Part shown: piece by piece, positions 1 through 7,768 of the stretch
Numbering within the stretch: the stretch's first letter is position 1
How the letters are laid out: every line of letters begins with the position of its first letter
From: an uncultured Treponema sp.
Lineage (GTDB): Bacteria; Spirochaetota; Spirochaetia; Treponematales; Treponemataceae
Length of the DNA: 40,960 bases
NCBI GenBank assembly: GCA_946532115.1
Contig: CAMNBC010000007.1
Span: forward strand, 1 to 40,960
Direction: 5' to 3'
The notes under the pieces: model-generated
Databases searched by the model: none
What the model was told of the DNA's origin: nothing
The model's input: the letters and a program-made list of their open reading frames with translations, nothing else
Position numbers and translations under genes: made by a program

Positions 1-5
1 TGCCT

Positions 6-941
6 ATGAGTAAACATAACATGCAGCTCCTGCAGGAGCTTTCTTTGAAAAACGGTCCTTTGTGTGTTGGCCTAGATACAGACCCTTCTTATATTCCGGA
101 AAATATTCTGGCTAAATATGAGTCACCGGCTCAGGCTGTTCTTGCCTACAATAAGGCAATTATTGACCGTGTTGTAGCCGATAAATCTGCATGCTGTTTT
201 AAGGTACAGATTGCCTACTATGAGGCTATGGGCCTTGAAGGTATGAAGGTCTATGCAGAAACTCTGAAGTATGTTCGTTCAAGCGGACTCATTGCCATTT
301 CGGACATTAAGCGTGGAGATATAGGAGCTACTTCGGATGCTTATGCTAAGGCTCATTTTACCGGCGATTTCGAAACAGACATCATTACAATTAATCCATA
401 TATGGGCTTTGATACCTTGAAGCCTTTTACAAAATACAGCACACCGGAACTTGGTGGTAAAGGTGCTTTTGTTCTGCTTTGTACAAGTAATCCTGGTATG
501 GTTGATATTGAACATCAGGAACTTGCTGAAGGCGGCCTGCTGCTTGAGCGTGTTGGGGCAGAAATTGAGCGCATTGGCGAAGAATTCCGTTATTCTTGTG
601 CAGATTATAACAATCAGACTTGCGGTATTTTTGGTGCTGTAGTTGGTGCTACACAGGAAGCTGATGCCCGCTGGCTGCGCGATAAATATAAGGATACCTT
701 CTTTTTAATTCCAGGATATGGTGCACAGGGTGGCGCAGCACGAATTGCGGCTACTCTGCTTGATAAGGCAGGCGGTGCGGTAAATTCAAGTCGCGGCATT
801 TTGTGTGCCTGGAAAAAAGACCAGGAGCTTGCTGGCGCACGCGACGCCGGAAGCCTTAAACTTGAAGACATCGCCGCGTCTGCAGCTCGTGCCAGCCTCT
901 TCAGCAAAAACGATCTGCTTGGGGCTAAGGCTAGTTTGTAA
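6..941 (+). CDS. pyrF: orotidine-5'-phosphate decarboxylase (type 2)
   Basis: 311-aa ORF; GLDTDP...KVQIAYYEA...SDIKRGDIGATSDAYA and PGYGAQGG motifs typical of OMP decarboxylase. Confidence 0.93.
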   Translation: MSKHNMQLLQELSLKNGPLCVGLDTDPSYIPENILAKYESPAQAVLAYNKAIIDRVVADKSACCFKVQIAYYEAMGLEGMKVYAETLKYVRSSGLIAISDIKRGDIGATSDAYAKAHFTGDFETDIITINPYMGFDTLKPFTKYSTPELGGKGAFVLLCTSNPGMVDIEHQELAEGGLLLERVGAEIERIGEEFRYSCADYNNQTCGIFGAVVGATQEADARWLRDKYKDTFFLIPGYGAQGGAARIAATLLDKAGGAVNSSRGILCAWKKDQELAGARDAGSLKLEDIAASAARASLFSKNDLLGAKASL

Positions 942-1731
942 GGTTTTTGGACTGCTCCGGTTCATAAATCAGTTCATAGCCGGAGTAAATAGTAAGAAAA
1001 CCCGTACGGTCGCCAACTTCCAGAATTTTATAAATCTTACTAAGTTTATTGCGCATGGCACCTTCGCTTCCGTGAATGTTCTGCGCAATTTCTTTATATT
1101 TTTTGTTATCAAGAATCTGCTGTAAAAGATACATATCGCTGCGTTCAAGCCCTTTGAATGAGGCAATGTTCAGTATTTTCTCTTTGGTCGCCTGTCTGGA
1201 AGCTATTTGTTTTGCATATTCAATAAAAAAGAATATTGCAATGAAAATGACAAAAGAAATGGCAATTTTTATAATCAGATAATCTAAGAAATGTTCAACA
1301 TAGAAAACGGGAACCACTAAGCAGATAATATAAGTGGCGGCGAAAATTGAAATCTTTATTTTTTTGTTTTTCAAAAAGAAACCGCGTATTGCAAAGGTTG
1401 CAATGGAGAGGGCGAACATTGGAATCCCCATATAAGGAAACTGGGTATTACTTAAAAGAATATCAACAGAATAGAAGAGGGCAATTAAGCCAATCAGAAT
1501 GAATTTCTGGGGGTTAAAAATCAAAAAAATAAAAATGCCTATAAAAATAAAATTTTGTATAATTATGTTTATGTACCTGAAAAATTCTCTTTTTGTTAAA
1601 ACTTCATATTCAGGATAATTAACAATTATATCAACAATACGCATTCCATTTCTGAACAACAAAAGAACTGTAGATAGAATTGCAATAATTGAAACGGTTT
1701 TCATGAATTTTTTTGTATAGATGATTGGCAT
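931..1731 (-). CDS. membrane-anchored LuxR-type HTH transcriptional regulator
   Basis: multiple hydrophobic TM segments followed by a C-terminal LuxR-like HTH (LERSDMYLLQQILDNKKYKEIAQNIHGSEGAMRNKLSKIYKIL); paralogous to the ORF at 34358..35137. Confidence 0.75.
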   Translation of the reverse strand: MPIIYTKKFMKTVSIIAILSTVLLLFRNGMRIVDIIVNYPEYEVLTKREFFRYINIIIQNFIFIGIFIFLIFNPQKFILIGLIALFYSVDILLSNTQFPYMGIPMFALSIATFAIRGFFLKNKKIKISIFAATYIICLVVPVFYVEHFLDYLIIKIAISFVIFIAIFFFIEYAKQIASRQATKEKILNIASFKGLERSDMYLLQQILDNKKYKEIAQNIHGSEGAMRNKLSKIYKILEVGDRTGFLTIYSGYELIYEPEQSKNLTN

Positions 1732-1874
1732 TGATAGTACCTTACTTTTTAAGATTTCTTATATTATACATTGCAATATTGGAATTTTAAATCAAAAACG
1801 CACAAAAATATGTGAATTTATTCACAAAAATTGTTAAAAGTCTTCATATCTGTCATAAAAAGAGAAAAATCCTG

Positions 1875-1932
1875 TGACATCTGTCATAAATCGTATTTGA
1901 AGGATTGACTTCTGAAATAATAGAATGATAAT
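1875..1932 (+). promoter_or_regulatory. putative operator (TGACATCTGTCA) plus promoter TTGACT-N16-GATAAT
   Basis: TGACATCTGTCA at 1875-1886; TTGACT 1905-1910; GATAAT 1927-1932; a similar arrangement is upstream of 3002. Confidence 0.5.
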
Positions 1933-1970
1933 TAAAATATCGAAATTTAATAAAGGGAGAATTCAGAAAA

Positions 1971-2876
1971 ATGAAAAGAAAAACTTTAATATTTACAATT
2001 TTATTGTTATTAAGCGGATTCGTTTTTGCAGATGACTACACTCTTAACGGAGTTGAAGATAAGTTTGTTGGAACTTACATTCCGGTTGATGTAGATAATC
2101 AGCTGAAGAAAACCAAATTGTTTTATGATGCATTAGCTTTAGGCTATCCAATTCATCATGATGTTTTGTTTATGGGAAAAAACAAGTGTTATAGCGATGC
2201 TGGCTTTCATGATGGTTATGCTATAACAGTTGGTGAATTTAAAAATTTCAGATTTGTTGAAAATGCGGCCGGATATTTTTGTCTTGATGATAAAGGTAAT
2301 TCTTATAAAAAAATATCAGATAAATTGAATGATCGCGGCTATGGATACGAAGAATATGAAAATTACATTTTGAATGTAATTTTTGATTTTGCAAAGGATA
2401 TGAAAAATGTCCAGATTAAGAATGCCTGTGTAATAATTGATGGTGTTGAATATAATATAAATCTGGATGGAACTTTTTTTGATAGCAAAAACCTGGTCCT
2501 CATTCTCGTTTCAGAAAGACAATCTTATGCTCTTATAAAAAATGGAGTTAATGGAGAATTGCATGGTATCAAAAGGGCAGAAGATGAATTTTACTGGCTT
2601 GCTGATGAAAAAGTAATAAAAGAATTTCCGCTTATGTTTGTAAAAGCAGATGATGAATTTCCTGCTTACTGGAATTTACCAAAAAATCAAATAAGATATT
2701 TACGAAATTTAATTTATGCAAGACATGGTTATATGTTTAAAAGTCAGGAGTTAAAACAATTTTTTGAGAATTTCAACTGGTATAAAGCAAATCCAAAATT
2801 TACAGAAGATAATTTAAATGGAGAAGAAAAACATTATATTGAAAGCTTACAGAAGCGGGAGAAACAAATAAAGTAA
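1971..2876 (+). CDS. secreted protein with C-terminal YARHG-type domain
   Basis: N-terminal signal peptide; C-terminal IRYLRNLIYARHGYMFKSQELKQFFENFNWYKANPKFTEDNLN matches the YARHG domain pattern. Confidence 0.75.
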   Translation: MKRKTLIFTILLLLSGFVFADDYTLNGVEDKFVGTYIPVDVDNQLKKTKLFYDALALGYPIHHDVLFMGKNKCYSDAGFHDGYAITVGEFKNFRFVENAAGYFCLDDKGNSYKKISDKLNDRGYGYEEYENYILNVIFDFAKDMKNVQIKNACVIIDGVEYNINLDGTFFDSKNLVLILVSERQSYALIKNGVNGELHGIKRAEDEFYWLADEKVIKEFPLMFVKADDEFPAYWNLPKNQIRYLRNLIYARHGYMFKSQELKQFFENFNWYKANPKFTEDNLNGEEKHYIESLQKREKQIK

Positions 2877-2888
2877 TTAAAAAAATGA

Positions 2889-2979
2889 TGACTTTTGTCA
2901 CAATTTAATAAAAATCCCTATGACATCCGTCACAAAACGGATTTTGCGGGGTTGCGATTTGTGAAATATGTTTTAGTAT
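2889..2979 (+). promoter_or_regulatory. putative tandem operator (TGACTTTTGTCA, TGACATCCGTCA) plus promoter TTGCGA-N16-TAGTAT
   Basis: boxes at 2889-2900 and 2921-2932 (32-bp pitch); -35-like 2952-2957, -10-like 2974-2979. Confidence 0.5.
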
Positions 2980-3001
2980 AACCTAAAGGAGTAAAAAACA
3001 A

Positions 3002-4429
3002 ATGGTAAAAAATTATCTAAAAAAATCTATCTTATCACTAGTGGCTATTACGGCATTTTTTTTATCTTCCCTCGCAGCACAAACAGCCAATTCAGATTAC
3101 ACCGTTCAATTGACAGATAAAATTACAATTGGAACTCGAAAATCTTTTGAATGTGCGGCGACGATTGCGCATCTGGCGGGGTTTGATGAATACAATTATG
3201 AAGACTCAGACTATTCTGCGTATGATGAATATTTCAGTAAATACCTGAATGATAAAAGAGTAAAAAAAGCAATTTCGCATTATAAAAAACTTCGAACGTT
3301 TGGTTTTTCATACGATGCAGTTGCCAATATTGCTGTATATATTAATCCAGACTGCCATACTTTCAGAGTAAATGATAAAGAAATCTTAAAGAAAAATATT
3401 CAGGAGCGTTGTGGAGATCCAAAAAAAATTCTCAAGATTCTTGCAGATTTTTATGATGCCACGGATTTTGAAACTTTCTATCAGTCTCAGTTGCCGGTAT
3501 ATCAGAATGCGGTAGATTTGTTTTTACAAAACAAAGACAAATTAATTACAAGTGTAAGTGAATTTGAAAAATATTTTAAAACACAAGTAGAAGGGATTTA
3601 TATTTCAGTATCTCCGATAATCGGTCAGAATAATTTTGGTACGAGCTTTAATGATGGAAAGCATTTCTATTATGAACCTCATTATATGGCAGGTTATTTT
3701 GATGTAGATTTATTTATCCACGAACTTTCACATCCGCAAAGCAAAATACTTGTTGATGAAGTTGTTAAGAATGATGAAATCATGAAGCTTGTAAGCAAAT
3801 ATTTTACAGGCGAAAAAAAAGAAATAATGATTAAGCAGGCTTATGGAACTCCGGAAGGTTATGTAAATGAAATTCTAAATATTGCCAATACAATGTCTAT
3901 TCTTAGAAATTTTACAGATGAGTCTTACGTAGCAATGCATATTTTCAACTGTAAGGCACAAAGATTTGATGAACTTAAAGAACTAACAGATTTATTGGAT
4001 AAATACAGACTTGGAGAATATAAAAATCAACTGGAATTTCTTCCTGAATTTGAAGAGGGTTATCTTGAAATTCTAGAGAATATGTCTGAGCTTATTAAGC
4101 CGTTTGAATTTTCAGCAGAAGATACAAAATCATTTTCGTTGTTAGGAAAAACTTACGAGGCAGAGTATTGTGGATATCAAAATTTAACAGGTTTTCAAAA
4201 TTTTAAGATGCGCAAATACTGGCGAATCAAAAATGCCTATAATGATTTCTGTAACAATTCTACATATGGTTATCTGCCATATAACAACTATCCTTTTGAA
4301 GTGAAAGAAGGTGAAGTGTTCAGAATTGAATATCTTATGGACAATGGTTCAGGTTACGTAATGTATCTTCGTTCTGATGGAAATATCTATGAAGATGAAC
4401 CAATCACAAATGTTTTTTATGCGGAATAA
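3002..4429 (+). CDS. secreted protein with HExxH motif, DUF4932-like putative metallopeptidase
   Basis: signal peptide (ILSLVAITAFFLSSLAAQ); VDLFIHELSHP contains HExxH. Confidence 0.55.
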   Translation: MVKNYLKKSILSLVAITAFFLSSLAAQTANSDYTVQLTDKITIGTRKSFECAATIAHLAGFDEYNYEDSDYSAYDEYFSKYLNDKRVKKAISHYKKLRTFGFSYDAVANIAVYINPDCHTFRVNDKEILKKNIQERCGDPKKILKILADFYDATDFETFYQSQLPVYQNAVDLFLQNKDKLITSVSEFEKYFKTQVEGIYISVSPIIGQNNFGTSFNDGKHFYYEPHYMAGYFDVDLFIHELSHPQSKILVDEVVKNDEIMKLVSKYFTGEKKEIMIKQAYGTPEGYVNEILNIANTMSILRNFTDESYVAMHIFNCKAQRFDELKELTDLLDKYRLGEYKNQLEFLPEFEEGYLEILENMSELIKPFEFSAEDTKSFSLLGKTYEAEYCGYQNLTGFQNFKMRKYWRIKNAYNDFCNNSTYGYLPYNNYPFEVKEGEVFRIEYLMDNGSGYVMYLRSDGNIYEDEPITNVFYAE

Positions 4430-4548
4430 TTTAACATCTGTCACAATTCGTATTTGAATTTAAAACAATTGAACAAGATAAATGGTGATTTCTCTGACAT
4501 GTTGAAAAAAACGCCTTTTGCCAGTATTGTATTGCAAAGAGGTACAAC

Positions 4549-6351
4549 ATGTTTAAGGATTGTCAGGGGATTCCGTATCCTGTTTTTGCAAAGGGCGTAG
4601 TTACAGAAAGTGCATTTGTTGTTGGTGCTATTCCTTTTGGTAGTGTTTCTTTATTGAAAGTTCGTCTGGAAGCTGGTTCTCAGGAGCCTGCAGCCGGCCA
4701 GTTTTATATGCTTCATGCAATTCGGTCTGATGTTTTGCTTGGCAGACCAATTAGTATTTATCATTCTGAAAAAAGAGCTGATGGTTCTGTTGAACTTTCG
4801 TTTTTGATTTTGTTGAAAGGCAAGGGAACTAAGGAGCTTTGTTCTCTGGAACCTGGTGATAAGCTTAATTTGATTGGTCCTTGTGGAAACAGATTCCCTA
4901 TGCCAGCGGATGGGTCTGGCAAAGTTCTTATCATTGGTGGTGGCATAGGTGTTGCTCCTGTTGCGGGTTTTGCAGAAACACTAACTAACGTTAGTTATGA
5001 TTTTTATGCTTCGTTCAAAAGCGGTTCTTATGGTCTTGAAAATGTAAAAGCAGAAAAGCTTGTTATTACAACCGATGATGGCAGCGTTGGTGTTCACGGA
5101 ATGCTGCCTGCCGCCCTTACAGAAGAAGTTCTGCGCGAAGGCAATTACAGTGCAGTTTATGCCTGCGGTCCTACTCCTATGCTTGCATATATTCAAAAGA
5201 TTTGTAAAGCCGTTGGAGTAAAGTGCTGGCTGAGTATGGAAGCGCACATGGCTTGTGGCGTAGGCGTTTGTCTTGGTTGTGTAATCGATACTACTGAAGG
5301 TAAAAAACGCTGCTGTAAAGAAGGTCCTGTTTTTGATGGAGATATTTTGATTTTTAATCCGGTAACCGAAGTTGCCGGAATTAAAGTACAGCCTCGCCGT
5401 GAGCCTCTGGCCGCTGACCAGGAGCCGGACTTAAGTGTAAACATTGGCGGAGTTCGCCTTGAAAATCCGGTAATAGGAAGCTCAGGAACCTTTGGCTTTG
5501 GCGTAGAATACAAAACTCTGTTTGACGTAAACAGGCTCGGCGGTATTTCGAGCAAGGGCCTTACTCTTGAACCACGCCAGGGCAATGACGGTGTGCGACT
5601 CCACGAAACACCTTCGGGACTTATGAACAGCATCGGTTTGCAAAACCCTGGCATTCCACACTTTATTGAGCACGAGCTTCCAGAAATGATGGCCCTTAAA
5701 CCAGTTGCAATTGCAAACCTTTCTGGTTCTTCTCTGGAAACTTATGTGGAAGGTGCAAAGCTTCTGGATAAAACCGATGTCCCAATCATTGAACTGAACA
5801 TTTCGTGCCCAAACGTTAGTGCGGGTGGTGCGGCCTTTGGTATGACCTGCGTAGGTGCAGCACAGGCCGTGCAGGCAGTACGTGCCGTAACCAAAAAGCC
5901 GCTTATTGTAAAACTCACACCGCAATCGCACGAACTGACGCAGGTTGCCCTTTCATGCATCGAGGCTGGTGCCGACGCAATCAGTCTGTGTAACAGCTTC
6001 CAGGGAATTGCTATAGATATTGAGCGCGGCGTTCCGGTGTTCGAAAAACTTAAAGCCGGATTTGGCGGACCCGCCGTACGCCCAATTGCGGTGAGACTCG
6101 TTTACGAAGTGGTAGAGGCAATTAATAAACTTCCTGCTGAAAAGCGTGTGCCGGTAATTGCAATTGGTGGTGTGGCAACTTGGGAAGATGCCGTTGAGTT
6201 TATTATGGCGGGTGCATCTGCAGTGCAGGTTGGTACAAACACTTTTGCTAACCCTAACACTATGATTGAAGTTATAGACGGTCTTGCAGCCTTCATGAAG
6301 CGAAAAGGATATCATAATATAGAAGAAATGCGCGGATTGATACAGAAGTAA
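4549..6351 (+). CDS. pyrKD: fused dihydroorotate dehydrogenase electron-transfer subunit (PyrK) and catalytic subunit (PyrD)
   Basis: N-half: FAD/NAD ferredoxin-reductase-like with CGVGVCLGC...C [2Fe-2S] cysteines; C-half: PyrD motifs (SSGTFGFGVEY, GLQNPGI, ELNISCPNV, AIGGVATWEDA). Confidence 0.92.
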   Translation: MFKDCQGIPYPVFAKGVVTESAFVVGAIPFGSVSLLKVRLEAGSQEPAAGQFYMLHAIRSDVLLGRPISIYHSEKRADGSVELSFLILLKGKGTKELCSLEPGDKLNLIGPCGNRFPMPADGSGKVLIIGGGIGVAPVAGFAETLTNVSYDFYASFKSGSYGLENVKAEKLVITTDDGSVGVHGMLPAALTEEVLREGNYSAVYACGPTPMLAYIQKICKAVGVKCWLSMEAHMACGVGVCLGCVIDTTEGKKRCCKEGPVFDGDILIFNPVTEVAGIKVQPRREPLAADQEPDLSVNIGGVRLENPVIGSSGTFGFGVEYKTLFDVNRLGGISSKGLTLEPRQGNDGVRLHETPSGLMNSIGLQNPGIPHFIEHELPEMMALKPVAIANLSGSSLETYVEGAKLLDKTDVPIIELNISCPNVSAGGAAFGMTCVGAAQAVQAVRAVTKKPLIVKLTPQSHELTQVALSCIEAGADAISLCNSFQGIAIDIERGVPVFEKLKAGFGGPAVRPIAVRLVYEVVEAINKLPAEKRVPVIAIGGVATWEDAVEFIMAGASAVQVGTNTFANPNTMIEVIDGLAAFMKRKGYHNIEEMRGLIQK

Positions 6352-6353
6352 AC

Positions 6354-6425
6354 GTCATTCCGACCCTGAACTTGTTTCAGGGTTCGGAATCTAATAACAG
6401 ACCCTGAAACAAGTTCAGGGTGACA
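6354..6425. repeat. REP-like paired palindromic repeat
   Basis: GTCATTCCGACCCTGAACTTGTTTCAGGG...CCCTGAAACAAGTTCAGGGTGAC; same architecture as copies at 16036, 37199 and 40689. Confidence 0.8.
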
Positions 6426-6433
6426 CCACTTGT

Positions 6434-6465
6434 GTCATGCTCGGGCTTGCCCCGGGCATCTGTAA
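6434..6465. repeat. REP-like palindromic repeat, single arm (GTGTCATGCTCGGGCTTGCCCCGGGCATCTG)
   Basis: same TGTCAT...stem-CTTG-stem...ATCTG frame as other copies. Confidence 0.65.
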
Positions 6466-6498
6466 ATTAAGAAATTCAACTTATTCTAAAATTTCATA

Positions 6499-6530
6499 CC
6501 TCGTGGTACTTTTGTATCACGAGGTTTTTT
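6499..6530 (+). promoter_or_regulatory. terminator-like hairpin containing the SD of the downstream gene
   Basis: CCTCGTGGTAC-TTTT-GTATCACGAGG-TTTTTT; GAGG at 6521-6524 lies 8 nt before ATG 6533. Confidence 0.65.
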
Positions 6531-6532
6531 AT

Positions 6533-7768
6533 ATGAAAATCAAAAATGTAATTTTAGGAGTAATTTTATTTCTTATGTGTTCAGCAAATCTTTCAGCTAA
6601 TCCATTCAAAATCAACGATGCAAATTATCAGCAGATGATGGATAAGTCAATTGTAAACACAGGCAACAATGCCAGAATGAAAAAAGTTCTTGCAAAAATA
6701 AGAGCCGGAGAAAAAGTATATGTTACAGCTCTTGGTGGTTCAGTAACAGAAGGCGCCGGCCCGGCAAAATTTACAGACGGATATGCTTATCAGTTTTTTA
6801 ATGCCTTAAAAGCAAAGTATGCGCCGGGTGATGGAAAGAATGTTTATTTCAACAATGCAGGTCTTAGCGGTACCGGTTCACTTCTTGCAACAGTACGTTA
6901 CCAGCACGATGTTGTAGAGGTTGGGAATACACCGGATCTTATAATCATTGAATTTGCCGTAAACGATAATGGGGATACAATCTGCCAGCGTACATTTGAA
7001 GCGCTGATTCGCGAAGCACTTACAGCAAATCCGGATTGTGCAGTTATTGCGCTCTACTGTATTGCAAGCTATGGAAACACTGCAGAACAGAAAAAGCCCG
7101 TTGCAGATTTTTATTCTGTTCCTCAGATTAATATGCTGCCAGTTGTAAAAGAAGCAATTTCTAATAAGTTTTTTACAAATGAACAGTATCTCACAGATTA
7201 TGCGCATCCAACTTTTGAAGGTCACAAATTCATGTGCGATTGTCTTATGAATCTGGTGGATAAACTCGATAAAGCAAAAGCAGATGCAGCAATTCCAGTT
7301 CCAGAAAAATTCTTTAAGGAGCCAGCCTTTTTTGGAATTAAGAGAATCTATCCGGATAATAAAGACTCTAACGTAAAAATTGAAGCTGGTGATTTTACTG
7401 AAACAGACCGAAAGTGTCAGACACTTAAAAAAACAAATACTTCTGATTTCCCTCAGAACTGGAAAAAGAAGCTTAATGCAAAATCAGAAAATGTTCCGTT
7501 CAAAATGGAGCTTACCTGTAAAAACCTGATTTTTGTTTACAAGGGACAGGCTAGTGGGGATGCAGAAAAATTCGGTAAGGCAGAAGTTTATGTTGATGGC
7601 CGCAAGGTTGCAACCTATGATGGCGGTAAGGAAGGCAGCTGGAATAACTGCGAGCCTCACCTGATTATTGATGAACGCACTGCAGCAAAGCACACAGTAC
7701 TTGTAAAGATGGCACCAGGTTCAGAAAAACTTGGCTTTACAATTGTTACGATGGGCTATACTTTGTAA
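6533..7768 (+). CDS. secreted SGNH/GDSL-type hydrolase
   Basis: signal peptide from M at 6533 (ORF-track start 6437 runs through a repeat); GGSVTEGAG, IIEFAVNDNG, DYAHPTFEGH motifs. Confidence 0.75.
   Translation: MKIKNVILGVILFLMCSANLSANPFKINDANYQQMMDKSIVNTGNNARMKKVLAKIRAGEKVYVTALGGSVTEGAGPAKFTDGYAYQFFNALKAKYAPGDGKNVYFNNAGLSGTGSLLATVRYQHDVVEVGNTPDLIIIEFAVNDNGDTICQRTFEALIREALTANPDCAVIALYCIASYGNTAEQKKPVADFYSVPQINMLPVVKEAISNKFFTNEQYLTDYAHPTFEGHKFMCDCLMNLVDKLDKAKADAAIPVPEKFFKEPAFFGIKRIYPDNKDSNVKIEAGDFTETDRKCQTLKKTNTSDFPQNWKKKLNAKSENVPFKMELTCKNLIFVYKGQASGDAEKFGKAEVYVDGRKVATYDGGKEGSWNNCEPHLIIDERTAAKHTVLVKMAPGSEKLGFTIVTMGYTL

Noticed and set aside
279-907. Antisense/alternative ORFs inside pyrF (279..515 -, 451..642 +, 614..907 -) and many similar short ORFs elsewhere in the track
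   Set aside because: They overlap clearly conserved genes in other frames, show no domain-like sequence, and lack convincing SDs; treated as by-products of open frames.
6354-6465. Possible transposon ends or CRISPR-like repeats from the alternating palindromes
   Set aside because: No transposase ORF, no regular spacer/repeat periodicity; best described as REP-like intergenic repeats.
6437-6532. N-terminal extension of the SGNH hydrolase ORF (MLGLAPGICKLRN...)
   Set aside because: It translates a REP-like repeat and the hairpin; a proper signal peptide begins at M 6533.
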